Below are positions 54,333 through 63,615 of a stretch of DNA of 64,000 nucleotides, in pieces. Within the stretch, counting starts at the first letter, position 1; each line of letters begins with the position of its first letter. A program made the translations under genes and the position numbers. Under the pieces are notes generated by a model, which saw only the letters and a list, made by a program, of their open reading frames with translations, searched no databases and was not told where the DNA came from. This stretch comes from JAHEKD01 sp965215945 (GTDB lineage: Bacteria > Pseudomonadota > Gammaproteobacteria > Arenicellales > JAHEKD01), in contig CBDCFC010000025.1 in the NCBI GenBank assembly GCA_965215945.1, positions 124,001 through 188,000 on the forward strand, in the 5' to 3' direction.

Positions 54333-55304
54333 TTAAAAATATTTGCCTAAATCCATGCCGGAGTATAAATTGGCTACTTGCTCGGCATAACCGTTAAACA
54401 TTAATGTCGGGCGTTTTAATAACTCGCCGACACGACGCTCTTTGGCTTGCGACCAGCGTGGATGGTCAACTTCGGGATTAACATTGGCATAAAAACCGTA
54501 TTCAGAAGGAGCCTGCACATTCCAGGTATTGCGTGGCTGTTCTTCTGTTAAGCGAATGGTAACGATTGACTTAATGCCTTTGAAACCATACTTCCAGGGC
54601 ACTGTTAAGCGTATCGGTGCGCCATTCGGGTTAGGTAAATGCTCACCATAAAGTCCTACGGTTAAAATCGTCAGCGGGTGCATAGCTTCATCCAGTCGTA
54701 GCCCCTCACGGTAAGGCCAATCTAGTACTTGACCAAAGAAGCCTGCATTTTGCCCCGGCATTCTTTCGGGGTCATATAAAGTTTCAAATTCAACGTATTT
54801 AGCGTTTCCGGTTGGGGCGCTGTACTTGATCAATTTACCGAGTTCAAAACCAATCCAGGGCACGACCATCGACCAGGCTTCAACACAGCGATGACGATAA
54901 ATCCGTTCTTCAGGTGGGAATTGCTTAATCAAATCATCAACACCCCACTGTTTAGGATTATTGCATTCCCCCTCAACATTGATTGTCCAGGGGCGGGCAA
55001 CAAAGTTTTTAGCCAACTTAGCGGGGCTATGTTTGTCGGTGGAAAACTCATAAAAGTTATTATAGGTTGTGACCGATTCATAATCTGTTAACTGTTCATC
55101 GGTGGCAAATGGGCCGGTTGGACTGTCTGCAAATGGTTTTGGTAAGTCATTGTCACTGGTTACAGCCGCCCAGGAGTCTGCTAAGTTTAATCCGAGTGCT
55201 AGGGCGGCACCACCAGTTAAAAATTGTCGTCGTCCCTTGTAGATTGACTCAGGTGTGACTTCGCTGGGTCTAATTTCATTTGTTTTGCGAGTACGGATTA
55301 ACAT
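54333..55304 (-). CDS. msrP: protein-methionine-sulfoxide reductase catalytic subunit MsrP
   Basis: Periplasmic molybdopterin enzyme that repairs methionine sulfoxide in envelope proteins. A Tat-type leader (GRRQFLTGGAALALGLNLADSW) starts near residue 24. The molybdenum-ligand Cys is in YRHRCVEAWSMVVPWIGF near 138. ETLYDPERMPGQ and GAPIRLTVPWKYGFKGIKSI further support MsrP (YedY). With 323 residues it is close to E. coli (334). It is co-transcribed with msrQ. Confidence 0.94.
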   Translation of the reverse strand: MLIRTRKTNEIRPSEVTPESIYKGRRQFLTGGAALALGLNLADSWAAVTSDNDLPKPFADSPTGPFATDEQLTDYESVTTYNNFYEFSTDKHSPAKLAKNFVARPWTINVEGECNNPKQWGVDDLIKQFPPEERIYRHRCVEAWSMVVPWIGFELGKLIKYSAPTGNAKYVEFETLYDPERMPGQNAGFFGQVLDWPYREGLRLDEAMHPLTILTVGLYGEHLPNPNGAPIRLTVPWKYGFKGIKSIVTIRLTEEQPRNTWNVQAPSEYGFYANVNPEVDHPRWSQAKERRVGELLKRPTLMFNGYAEQVANLYSGMDLGKYF

Positions 55305-55554
55305 ATATCACCACTATTTTAGTTTTCATTATAGACTCGGGGGAAATTATATAGTTCAATCAATCAAGCTTTGTTACAAAGCCTTACACTTGTGATTTCA
55401 TTATCTAAACATCGGTATCAATACATGTTTACAGCCATTGATCACATATTTTTATTGTTTTTTGGCTTGAGAACATATCTCTTAAGATCTTTTACTAAAT
55501 ATTACTGGCAATGCTGAAATATTTAGTGTCTCTTTCGGGGAAGGTTGAAACCCC

Positions 55555-55568
55555 TCGCCTTTAGGCGA
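55555..55568. repeat. left subterminal hairpin of the IS200/IS605-type element
   Basis: TCGCC (55555-55559) pairs with GGCGA (55564-55568) over a TTTA loop. It follows AAACCCC, like the right-end hairpin, and lies 28 bases inside the left cut site. Such hairpins are the TnpA recognition sites. Confidence 0.75.
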
Positions 55569-55594
55569 AGCAAAGATTCGTGTAACATGAGCGG

Positions 55595-56035
55595 ATGCGA
55601 CATTATCGCTACGGTGCGCACACGAAATTTGATTTAAAAGTACATCTGGTCTGGATTCCGAAATATCGAAAGCGGGTATTAACCGGTGAAGTGGCCGTTC
55701 GTGTGCGCGATATTATTCGCCAGATTGCATTTGAACATGAATTACAAATCATCAGTGGCAAGGTCGCATCCGACCATGTTCACGTGTTTTTATCCTATCG
55801 ATCTACCCAGAAGGTCAGTCAAATAGTGCAATGGTTGAAGGGAACAAGTTCGAGAGTATTGCTGCAGGAATTCACGCACTTACGCAGACAATTCTGGGGT
55901 AAGCATTTTTGGGCTAGAGGCTATTTGGCCGTAAGTTCAGGAAATTTAACGGATGAAATGATACAAGAGTATATAGATGGTCAGGAAGGTGAACAGATCG
56001 CCGATGACAGTCGATTTCCAATCGACAATACTTAA
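55595..56035 (+). CDS. tnpA: IS200/IS605-family transposase TnpA (Y1 HUH)
   Basis: A 146-residue Y1 transposase: KFDLKVHLVWIPKYRKRVL near residue 11, the HUH motif DHVHVFL near 66, VSQIVQWLKGTSSR near 80 and FWGKHFWARGYLAVSSG near 110. The catalytic Tyr is presumably the one in MIQEYIDGQ near residue 130, in the usual position (Y-[ILV]-xx-Q). It acts on single-stranded DNA, recognising the subterminal hairpins. It seems complete and may be active. Confidence 0.92.
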   Translation: MRHYRYGAHTKFDLKVHLVWIPKYRKRVLTGEVAVRVRDIIRQIAFEHELQIISGKVASDHVHVFLSYRSTQKVSQIVQWLKGTSSRVLLQEFTHLRRQFWGKHFWARGYLAVSSGNLTDEMIQEYIDGQEGEQIADDSRFPIDNT

Positions 56036-56037
56036 AC

Positions 56038-56058
56038 CCCTCGACTTACAGTCGAGGG
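56038..56058. repeat. right subterminal hairpin of the IS200/IS605-type element
   Basis: CCCTCGAC (56038-56045) pairs with GTCGAGGG (56051-56058) over a five-base loop, just after the tnpA stop and four bases before the TTTAG at the right end. It may also end tnpA transcription. Confidence 0.8.
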
Positions 56059-56554
56059 TCGTTTAGTTGTTGTGGTTTGTGCGATAAGTGTCGCTGTAGT
56101 GATATATTTTTATATCTTAGGTCGAATTTCTCAGAGTCAATCTGCCAGGCAACTTACGACTGATTTATTAGCACAGTGCCCTAGTACGCCGTGTGTTTGC
56201 ACGGAGTACGCAGATGACGACGAACATTTTGTTCCTCCGATTGTAATTGCCGATTCTTCAATTCCTAATACGGTGAGTTTTATTAAGCAAATTGTTATCA
56301 ACATGGGGGGTGAAATTACTTTTGAACAAGAGAATTATCTCTCAGCTATATTTAAAAGCAGTGTTTTTGGGTTTGTTGATGACTTTGAGGTTCGTGTTGA
56401 CAGACGGGATGGGTTAATTCATCTGCGTTCGGCATCAAGAGTAGGTCGATCAGATCTTGGCGCTAATAAAAAGAGAATTGAACAATTTAAACAAGCTATG
56501 GCTGCTACAATGAAAGAGTAGCCAATAATCAAAAACTTTTGAGGAACGATTGTA

Positions 56555-57187
56555 GTGCCGAATAATATTTTGGTTCTGTTTGCCCATCCGGCAATTCACA
56601 AATCGATTGTTAATCGCCGCCTGATTCGGATTTACAATGAGTTTAAAAATGTCAACTTTAGGGATCTGTATGATATTTATCCTGAATTTATGATTGACGC
56701 TGAAAATGAACAGGCACTGTTATTAGAGAATGACATTATTGTTTTTCACCATCCAATTTATTGGTACAGCTGTCCACCTATCCTTAAACAATGGATGGAC
56801 TTAGTATTAAAAAACGGTTTTGCTTTTGGGGATGGGGGTGATGCACTCAGAGGAAAGATTTTTTTATCCGTGGTAAGTACGGGTAAAGATATGGATGCTT
56901 ATAACAGCAGCGGCATACATAACTATAGGTTGCGGCGTTTTTTATTGCCCTTCGAACAAACAGCGAATTTCTGTGGTATGTGTTATTTGCCGCCATTTGT
57001 TGCCTTCAGTAGCGGTAATCGTCTGGATCAAATTAGACTGGGTGAACACATGCACCAATACCGGGTCATCATGACGGCGCTTTCTGATCCACAATTTGAT
57101 TTCTCTTCTGTGGCTGAGCTGGATTATATTAATTCAGACATGCAGCTTTTCAACTTTTACCAAGAGCTAAGCCATGCACAGCGATAG
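56555..57187 (+). CDS. kefF: KefF-like NAD(P)H oxidoreductase, potassium efflux ancillary protein
   Basis: A 210-residue flavodoxin-fold quinone reductase. Signatures are ILVLFAHPAIHKSIVNRRLI at the start, FRDLYDIYPEF near 35, IVFHHPIYWYSCPPILKQWMDLVL near 65-88 and GFAFGDGGDALRGK near 92. It would be the regulatory subunit of the KefC-like antiporter. Its GTG start follows TTGAGGAACG (ribosome-binding site GAGGAA). The 3' end overlaps kefC by 14 bases. Confidence 0.88.
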   Translation: MPNNILVLFAHPAIHKSIVNRRLIRIYNEFKNVNFRDLYDIYPEFMIDAENEQALLLENDIIVFHHPIYWYSCPPILKQWMDLVLKNGFAFGDGGDALRGKIFLSVVSTGKDMDAYNSSGIHNYRLRRFLLPFEQTANFCGMCYLPPFVAFSSGNRLDQIRLGEHMHQYRVIMTALSDPQFDFSSVAELDYINSDMQLFNFYQELSHAQR

Positions 57188-59018
57188 CTTGTTATTTCAA
57201 GCGTTTATATACCTGGTTGCCGCTGTGGTTTCTGTGCCCATAGCCAAGCGTGCTGGTTTGGGGTCAGTGTTGGGTTATTTGATTGCCGGTGTCATTATTG
57301 GGCCTTTTGTGCTTGGTCTGGTAGGTCACGAAGAAGGGGTGATGCATTTTGCCGAATTCGGAGTGGTGATGATGTTGTTCTTGATTGGTTTGGAATTGCG
57401 TCCAGCTTTATTATGGCGGATGCGCGGCCCGATATTAGGATTGGGCGGTTTGCAAGTATTATTGACGACTCTGTTAATCACAGTGCTTGGAATTGTTTTC
57501 GGCTTGATTTGGCAGCACGCATTAGTAATCGGCATGACGCTGGCACTTTCATCGACGGCAATCGTTTTGCAAACCTTGAACGAGAAAGGCTGGATGAAAA
57601 CCGGTGCAGGGGAATCTTGTTTTTCGGTTTTGTTGTTTCAGGACATTGCAGTCATTCCAATGTTAGCCGTATTGCCGCTGTTAGCAGTCGGAGTTAGTAC
57701 GGAGAGCTTAAGTGCTGCAAATGAATCTGGGCAGGCCGGTTGGATAAATACACTGAAGGTTGTCGGTGCTGTAGCGGGCATTATTTTTGTGGGCCGTTAT
57801 GTGATACGTCATATATTCCGTATCATTGCCGATACTAAACTTAGGGAGATTTTTACGGCTACCGCTTTACTGCTGGTGATTGGAACGGCTGTTTTAATGG
57901 AAGCTGTCGGGCTTTCACCTGCTTTAGGTACATTTTTGGCAGGAGTAGTACTGGCCGATAGCGAGTATCGCCATGAACTTGAGTTAAATATTGAACCCTT
58001 TAAAGGTTTGTTACTAGGCCTGTTTTTTATTTCAGTTGGCGCTAGTATCGATTTCAATGTTTTGTTTGCCAGTCCAATAATAATCATGGGTTTGGTTGTT
58101 GCGTTAATAGTCGTAAAGTTTGTTGTTTTATTCGGTTTGAGTAAAATTTTTAAAATGACTTTTAATTCCGGCATGCTATTTTCGTTTGCTTTGGCACAGG
58201 GCGGGGAATTCGCTTTTGTTCTATTTTCATTCGCAACCAAAAATGGGGTTATTTCGGCTCAGTTAGTAAATCCGCTGATAGTTGTTGTTGCTTTAACGAT
58301 GTTGATTACACCATTGCTGATTATTTTTTATGAGCGTTTCTTTGAATCACACAAGCCGGATAATGTGCAAGCTGAATACGATGATGACATTGATCAAGGG
58401 GCAGATAATCCTGTGCTGATTGCCGGCTATGGACGTTTTGGTCAGATTGCCGGGAGGCTGTTAGCCAGTAACGGCTTTAAAACAACTATTCTGGATAATA
58501 ATGCCAGCCACATCGAAGTGCTGCGAGGGTTTGGAAACAAGGTTTATTATGGCGACGCCAGCCGGGTTGATTTATTAGAGATGGCGGGTGCGTCAAACGC
58601 AAAATTAATGATTATTGCCATTGAGGGACGCGAAAAAATTAATGAGCTGGTCGAGACTATAAGCAAGCATTTTCCAAATTTAAAATTACTTGTGCGTGCT
58701 GAGAATCGTACCCATGCTTTTGAGTTATTAAAATTAGGAGTACCGGAGGAGAATATCTATCGTGTAACGTTTGGAAGTTCACTTGAGCTTGGTAAAGATG
58801 CGTTAAGGTATCTTGGATTTAATGGTTACCGGGCGCAGCGGGCAGCACTATTATTCAAAAAACATGATGAAGAAGTGATCAAAGAATTATATGAACAATA
58901 TTTTCAGGACTTTGAAGGATTTCGCAGTACAGTAATTTCCAGGGATCAGGAGTTGAATGAGCTATTTGCCTCCGATTTAAAAGATGCTGAAGAGCATCCG
59001 GATGAGGCTTGGCAGTAA
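57174..59018 (+). CDS. kefC: glutathione-gated potassium efflux antiporter KefC/KefB-like
   Basis: A 614-residue CPA2 antiporter: about 12 membrane helices (residues 1-390) starting with LFQAFIYLVAAVVSVPIAKRAGLGSVLGYLIAGVIIGP, including FAEFGVVMMLFLIGLELRP and ALGTFLAGVVLADSEYRHELE. A cytoplasmic RCK/TrkA-N domain follows, with NPVLIAGYGRFGQIAGRLL near 418 and an NAD/glutathione-type GDASRVDLLEMAG near 465. Kef systems acidify the cytoplasm during electrophile stress. Its overlap with kefF supports the KefFC pairing; KefB versus KefC cannot be settled. Confidence 0.9.
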   Translation: MHSDSLLFQAFIYLVAAVVSVPIAKRAGLGSVLGYLIAGVIIGPFVLGLVGHEEGVMHFAEFGVVMMLFLIGLELRPALLWRMRGPILGLGGLQVLLTTLLITVLGIVFGLIWQHALVIGMTLALSSTAIVLQTLNEKGWMKTGAGESCFSVLLFQDIAVIPMLAVLPLLAVGVSTESLSAANESGQAGWINTLKVVGAVAGIIFVGRYVIRHIFRIIADTKLREIFTATALLLVIGTAVLMEAVGLSPALGTFLAGVVLADSEYRHELELNIEPFKGLLLGLFFISVGASIDFNVLFASPIIIMGLVVALIVVKFVVLFGLSKIFKMTFNSGMLFSFALAQGGEFAFVLFSFATKNGVISAQLVNPLIVVVALTMLITPLLIIFYERFFESHKPDNVQAEYDDDIDQGADNPVLIAGYGRFGQIAGRLLASNGFKTTILDNNASHIEVLRGFGNKVYYGDASRVDLLEMAGASNAKLMIIAIEGREKINELVETISKHFPNLKLLVRAENRTHAFELLKLGVPEENIYRVTFGSSLELGKDALRYLGFNGYRAQRAALLFKKHDEEVIKELYEQYFQDFEGFRSTVISRDQELNELFASDLKDAEEHPDEAWQ

Positions 59019-59029
59019 TTGAGATTCTT

Positions 59030-60037
59030 TTAGTTTTTAATTTTATGTAATCGATTATAGACACCGCTGAATAATTTCGATCCAGTTTTAGTACCCGTTA
59101 TTGAATGAGTTATTTTGTAAATCTGCATGGCTAGTTTATCTTTACCAGGTAACTTAAGACCAGCTTGTCGAGCTAGATCGAAGGCGATTTCCGAGTCTTG
59201 CTTTAACCCTAACTCCCCGGCCTGCCGTGCCAATAGGAACATGGTGCGAGAGAATAAAATCATTTCTTTGCTGCTGTGGTGTAAACCAAACTCAAGCATG
59301 GTCTGGTAAATATGTTGTCTGGCTTGAATTTGGTGAGATAATTGTTTGGCACGATTAGGATTATCAACACTGAAGCGTTGTCCAGAGTGATCACGGAAAT
59401 CCGTAAGATGTTGATTAATAAATTCTATTTTTGGGTTTTGCAAACCAATGCGACAGTCATACTCAAGATCTTCCTCGCAGCTTAGCGGAAGGATTGGTCC
59501 GGTATTAGTTAGTAAGTGCTTTTTGTATATTGGTGTTGAAGTTGACCACGTTCTAGAAACGAAAAAGTTAGGCAAAATAGATTTGTTTGCCAATTCCTTT
59601 TCCTTCCAAACGGTATATTTCTTGGGGGTCTTCTTTTTGTAATAGTGAGTGACTGCATAGACAATATCAGGGTTGACTTTACTTTCAAATGCCTGAATAA
59701 AAAGTTCAAATTTTTTAGATAAAAGTAAATCATCACTGTCCAGAAACTGGATGTACTTTCCGCGTGTATGATTTAGGCCTAGCTGTCTGGCCGCTCCCGG
59801 CCCCTGATTGGCTTGGGTGAGCACGAGTATTTTTTCGGGATGCTCCTTGGCTAGACCGGCAATAATCTGTTTGGTTTGGTCAGTTGAGCCATCATCGACA
59901 ATAATTATTTCATAATTGTTGTATGTTTGGGTCAATACGCTGCTCACACACTCGGCTATGAGTTCTGGCCTGTTATACACAGGAATAATGCAACTGATTA
60001 AACCCTCAATGTATGTTGACTTACTCATGGTTTTCAA
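59030..60037 (-). CDS. GT2-family glycosyltransferase
   Basis: A 335-residue GT-A enzyme: ISCIIPVYNRPELIAECVSSVLTQTYNNYEIIIVDDGSTD at the N-terminus, then QANQGPGAARQLGLNHTRGKYIQFLDSDD, the donor-binding acidic motif, near residue 90. The rest (helical, basic) has no recognised domain. The acceptor is unknown. It is a single gene between kefC (converging, 11 bases apart) and fumC (divergent). Confidence 0.85.
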   Translation of the reverse strand: MKTMSKSTYIEGLISCIIPVYNRPELIAECVSSVLTQTYNNYEIIIVDDGSTDQTKQIIAGLAKEHPEKILVLTQANQGPGAARQLGLNHTRGKYIQFLDSDDLLLSKKFELFIQAFESKVNPDIVYAVTHYYKKKTPKKYTVWKEKELANKSILPNFFVSRTWSTSTPIYKKHLLTNTGPILPLSCEEDLEYDCRIGLQNPKIEFINQHLTDFRDHSGQRFSVDNPNRAKQLSHQIQARQHIYQTMLEFGLHHSSKEMILFSRTMFLLARQAGELGLKQDSEIAFDLARQAGLKLPGKDKLAMQIYKITHSITGTKTGSKLFSGVYNRLHKIKN

Positions 60038-60115
60038 TGACTTTTGTTGAGGCCTGAATTAACACCTATTAATTGTTTGCTGCGATAAAATATCGACTAT
60101 ATCTGAAATTGAGAG

Positions 60116-61483
60116 ATGATGAAAACTCGTATTGAAAAAGACAGCATGGGTGAATTGGAGGTTCCTGTCGATGCCTTGTACGGTGCGCAGACTCAGCGTG
60201 CTATCAATAATTTTTCAGTAAGCGGTTTAAAAATGCCGACAGCATTTATTGCCGCATTAGGCCTGATTAAAAAGACAGCCGCAATGGTCAACATTGAACT
60301 CGAGGAACTAGACCCTCAGACAGGAAAAGCAATCATTAAAGCGGCGAATCAAGTAGCTAATAACCAGCTAGATGAACAATTTCCGATCGATGTGTTTCAA
60401 ACGGGCTCGGGTACCAGTTCTAATATGAACGCTAATGAGGTGATTGCTAATCTTGCCGGTCAATATCTTGGTGAAGAGGTGTCCGCGAATGACCATGTCA
60501 ACATGGGGCAAAGTAGTAATGACACGATCCCTACCGCTATTCATCTTGCATCGGCAATCAGTATTCAGCAAGAGCTGTTACCTGCTCTTAAACATCTGCA
60601 TTCCACTATCTTGGACAAAGCAGCGGATATTGATCAATATATCAAAACGGGGCGAACCCATTTGATGGATGCAATGCCAATAAAATTATCACAAGAGTTG
60701 CAAGGCTGGGCATTACAGGTTGAGAACGGGATTCAACGGCTGCAATCTGTCCAACCCAGATTACATCGATTGGCGCAAGGTGGAACGGCCGTGGGAACAG
60801 GCGTTAATGCACATCCTGATTTTGCCCAAGTTTTTGCGCAAAAATTGTCTGCCGAAACGAATATCGATTTTGTTCCAAATCATTCTTTTTTCGAAAGCTT
60901 AAGTTCAATGGACGCCTGTGTCGAATTATCCGGGCAACTGAAAACGGTTGCAGTGAGCTTGATGAAAATATCAAATGATTTGCGCTGGATGAACTCCGGG
61001 CCTCTAGCAGGTTTGGCTGAAATTGAATTGGAAGCATTACAGCCAGGATCGTCAATCATGCCGGGTAAAGTTAATCCGGTTATTCCGGAATCGGCTTGTA
61101 TGGTTTGTGCCCAGGTGATAGGCAATGACCAAACTATTACAATCGCGGGTCAGTCCGGTAATTTCCAGCTTAATGTGATGCTACCTGTAATTATTTACAA
61201 CCTCTTGCAAAGTATTGATTTGATTGCGAATATTTCAAAATTACTAGCGGATAAGGCAATAAAAACATTTAAGGTTAAGCAAATTAACCTGGAAAAATCA
61301 TTAGTCAAAAACCCGATTCTGGTTACCGCATTAAATCCAGTAATAGGTTATTTAAAGGCAGCAGAAATCGCTAAAAAGGCCTATAAAGAAAATCGTCCAA
61401 TTATTGATGTCGCTGAAGAAATGACGGATTTATCAAAACAAGAGCTTGAGGCTTTGCTTGATCCGCGTAAACTTACGCAATGA
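60116..61483 (+). CDS. fumC: class II fumarate hydratase FumC
   Basis: Iron-free fumarase of the TCA cycle, hydrating fumarate to malate. Signatures are EKDSMGELEVPVDALYGAQTQRA at the start, GSGTSSNMNANEV near 100, GQSSNDTIPTA near 135, KTGRTHLMDAMP near 182 and the class II GSSIMPGKVNPV near 315. The 455-residue length is close to E. coli (467). The frame opens with two ATG codons; either could be the start. It overlaps the chorismate mutase by four bases. Confidence 0.96.
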   Translation: MMKTRIEKDSMGELEVPVDALYGAQTQRAINNFSVSGLKMPTAFIAALGLIKKTAAMVNIELEELDPQTGKAIIKAANQVANNQLDEQFPIDVFQTGSGTSSNMNANEVIANLAGQYLGEEVSANDHVNMGQSSNDTIPTAIHLASAISIQQELLPALKHLHSTILDKAADIDQYIKTGRTHLMDAMPIKLSQELQGWALQVENGIQRLQSVQPRLHRLAQGGTAVGTGVNAHPDFAQVFAQKLSAETNIDFVPNHSFFESLSSMDACVELSGQLKTVAVSLMKISNDLRWMNSGPLAGLAEIELEALQPGSSIMPGKVNPVIPESACMVCAQVIGNDQTITIAGQSGNFQLNVMLPVIIYNLLQSIDLIANISKLLADKAIKTFKVKQINLEKSLVKNPILVTALNPVIGYLKAAEIAKKAYKENRPIIDVAEEMTDLSKQELEALLDPRKLTQ

Positions 61484-61791
61484 CAGAACAGACCATAAAA
61501 CAGCCGGATGATTGTGAATCAATGCGAGATATTCGGGCGGCGATAGATTTATTAGATGAAGCGTTGCTGGACTTACTGGCTAAACGAATAAAGTACATTG
61601 AAAAAGCGGCTGAGATTAAAACCTCGATTGATAGTATCCGTGACGATGAGCGGATCGAGTCGATAATTGCCAAGCGTAAATCCCAAGCCGCCGAGCATGG
61701 TTATAGTGAGGAATTTATTGAATCTGCTTTTAGAAACCTGATCGAATACTCTGTAGCCCATGAGATGCAAGTTTTTAAGCAAAAAAAATAA
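61480..61791 (+). CDS. AroQ-type (CM_2) chorismate mutase
   Basis: A 103-residue all-helical protein with SMRDIRAAIDLLDEALLDLLAKRIKYIEKAAEIK at the N-terminus and the DDERIESIIAKRKSQAAEHGYSEEFIESAFRNLIEY remainder, matching CM_2 domains. The chorismate-binding Arg/Lys pattern of AroQ is present. It may serve prephenate synthesis or act as an isochorismate pyruvate lyase (PchB-like). ATGA overlap with fumC suggests co-transcription. It precedes the PabB-PabC gene, which also uses chorismate. Confidence 0.82.
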   Translation: MTEQTIKQPDDCESMRDIRAAIDLLDEALLDLLAKRIKYIEKAAEIKTSIDSIRDDERIESIIAKRKSQAAEHGYSEEFIESAFRNLIEYSVAHEMQVFKQKK

Positions 61792-61863
61792 CTTTGCCTG
61801 CTCCTGTTTTGCCAGATAGACTCATCACTCAAATACTGATGCAATACCCAGGCTAGCCATCCT

Positions 61864-63615
61864 GTGCAGCATAAAGTTTTAATTCATGATGATAGTGACC
61901 AGCAACAATGGCTGTCATTTAGTCAGCCAAAACAAATTTACAGTGTTAATAGACTCGATCAGGTTTTACCAACATTAGAACTCGTTGAACAGCAAGTCCG
62001 AGAAAATCAGGCATGGGCAGCCGGTTGGATTAGTTATGAAGCGTCCTCAGCTTTTGATACGGCATTAATTACTCATCCGCCAGGTGAATTTCCACTGTTA
62101 TGGTTCGGTTTGTTTGAGGAATGTGAGTCTATCGACCTGGAGCAATTGGTTACCTCTGATCATGTAAATGTTTTTCAGCAAACGGTATGGTCACTGAACT
62201 CGAATTTGCCTGATTACACAACAAAGATAAAACGAATTAAAAATGAAATAAAAGAGGGTAACACATACCAGGTTAACTACACTATCCGTCAATTTGCAGA
62301 TTTGGACATCTCAGCCGAGGATGCGTTTTTGGGCTTTGCCGCAAATGCGAGATATGGTGCGTTCATAGATGCAGGTCGTTTTGCACTGTGCAGTGCATCA
62401 CCTGAATTATTTTTTGAGATTAAAGATGGCGAAATCTCCTCAAGGCCGATGAAAGGAACTGCGCCGCGTGGTCGTTTTCTCAAGGAGGACTATCAACTCC
62501 GAGATGAGCTCTTTGAATCGGAAAAAAATCGAGCCGAGAATCTGATGATTGTCGATATGATACGAAATGACATCGGCAGAATTGCACACTCTGGCAGTGT
62601 TGAGGTGCCAACACTATTCGAAATTGAAAAGTACCCAACCGTCTGGCAAATGACTTCCACCGTAACGGCACAAACAAATGATAGCTCTACACTAATCGAC
62701 ATTTTCAAAGCTTTATTTCCCTGTGCGTCAATCACGGGCGCACCTAAAGCCAATACCATGAAAATTATTAACCAGTTGGAGCCTAATGCCAGGAATATTT
62801 ATACTGGAACGATTGGATTTATTCATCCGAATATGGATATGCAGTTTAATGTAGCGATTCGAACTGTTTTAATCGATAAACTCTATAACCAGGCGGAATA
62901 TGGAGTTGGCGGCGGCATCGTCTGGGATTCTTCTGCGCAGTCGGAATACCAGGAGTGCTTGACCAAGTCTAAAGTGCTATCTGGGAAAGGGACATTTACA
63001 CATCAATTGCTTGAAACATTGTTATGGACACCAAGTGATGGGTATTTTCTATTAGATTATCATATGTCTCGATTGAAGGATTCGGCTGAATATTTTGATT
63101 TCGCTTTTAATCTTGAGCAGATAAAGATTGATTTAAAGCGTGCGATTGAGAATAAAAAAAATCCACAACGGATACGACTATTAATGGACAAAAAAGGTAT
63201 AACACGAACCGAATCTGCTGATTTAGTTACGTCGACTTTAGCCCCTAACTATCAGCTCAAGCTTGCAGAACAACCGGTGGATTCAAGCGATATCTATCTT
63301 TATCACAAAACCACAAACAGATTTATTTACGACTATTTTTTGGGCAAGCATTCTGATTATGATGATGTGCTGTTAATTAACGAAAAGGGAGAACTAACTG
63401 ATAGCAGTATCGCCAATTTGGTGGTCGAAGTTGACGGAAAAAAATATACACCCCCCATCCATTGTGGGCTATTGAATGGAACCTATCGCCAATATTTATT
63501 GGATTGTGGTGAGATAACAGAGCGTATTATTAGAAAACCTGAATTAGAACAGGCACAGAGATGTTACTTAATCAATTCCGTGCGCAAGATGTGGTCTGTT
63601 GAAATCGAGTTTTAA
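61864..63615 (+). CDS. fused aminodeoxychorismate synthase component I and aminodeoxychorismate lyase
   Basis: A 583-residue fusion. Residues about 80-375 are PabB-like: IKEGNTYQVNYT, SSRPMKGTAPRGRFLKEDYQL with the catalytic Lys, NLMIVDMIRNDIGRIA, and SITGAPKANTMKII. Residues 385-583 are a class IV aminotransferase (PabC-like): YFLLDYHMSRLKDSAEYFDF, then YHKTTNRFIYDYF with the PLP Lys. It would make 4-aminobenzoate for folate. The GTG start at 61864 is supported only by context and the 72-base gap; no glutamine amidotransferase (PabA) gene is nearby. Confidence 0.88.
   Translation: MQHKVLIHDDSDQQQWLSFSQPKQIYSVNRLDQVLPTLELVEQQVRENQAWAAGWISYEASSAFDTALITHPPGEFPLLWFGLFEECESIDLEQLVTSDHVNVFQQTVWSLNSNLPDYTTKIKRIKNEIKEGNTYQVNYTIRQFADLDISAEDAFLGFAANARYGAFIDAGRFALCSASPELFFEIKDGEISSRPMKGTAPRGRFLKEDYQLRDELFESEKNRAENLMIVDMIRNDIGRIAHSGSVEVPTLFEIEKYPTVWQMTSTVTAQTNDSSTLIDIFKALFPCASITGAPKANTMKIINQLEPNARNIYTGTIGFIHPNMDMQFNVAIRTVLIDKLYNQAEYGVGGGIVWDSSAQSEYQECLTKSKVLSGKGTFTHQLLETLLWTPSDGYFLLDYHMSRLKDSAEYFDFAFNLEQIKIDLKRAIENKKNPQRIRLLMDKKGITRTESADLVTSTLAPNYQLKLAEQPVDSSDIYLYHKTTNRFIYDYFLGKHSDYDDVLLINEKGELTDSSIANLVVEVDGKKYTPPIHCGLLNGTYRQYLLDCGEITERIIRKPELEQAQRCYLINSVRKMWSVEIEF

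Larger units (their letters stand above)
55527..56066 (+). mobile_element. IS200/IS605-family element, 540 bp, TnpA only
   Basis: Boundaries are inferred from the shared TTTAG at both cut sites: the left flank ends TTTAG (55522-55526) and the right end of the element is TTTAG (56062-56066). The element carries subterminal hairpins at both ends, each preceded by AAACCCCTCG, no terminal inverted repeats and no target duplication, as expected for single-strand HUH transposition. Only tnpA is present; there is no tnpB/iscB-like gene, so it is of the IS200 subtype. Insertion split the DUF1499 gene. Confidence 0.9.
55511..56521 (+). pseudogene. DUF1499 protein gene interrupted by an IS200/IS605-type insertion
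   Basis: The downstream part (56072-56521) encodes a helix VVIYFYILG and the DUF1499-like CPSTPCVCTEYADDDEHFVPP, then DDFEVRVDRRDGLIHLRSASRVGRSDLGANKKRIEQF, typical of that family (unknown function). The N-terminus is separated by the IS: upstream, ATG at 55511 reads MLKYL up to TTTAG (55522-55526). Joining this base to 56067 gives MLKYLVVVVCAISVAVV without a frame change, about 156 residues. As it stands, expression could only use the GTG at 56072, losing the start of the membrane anchor. Confidence 0.85.
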
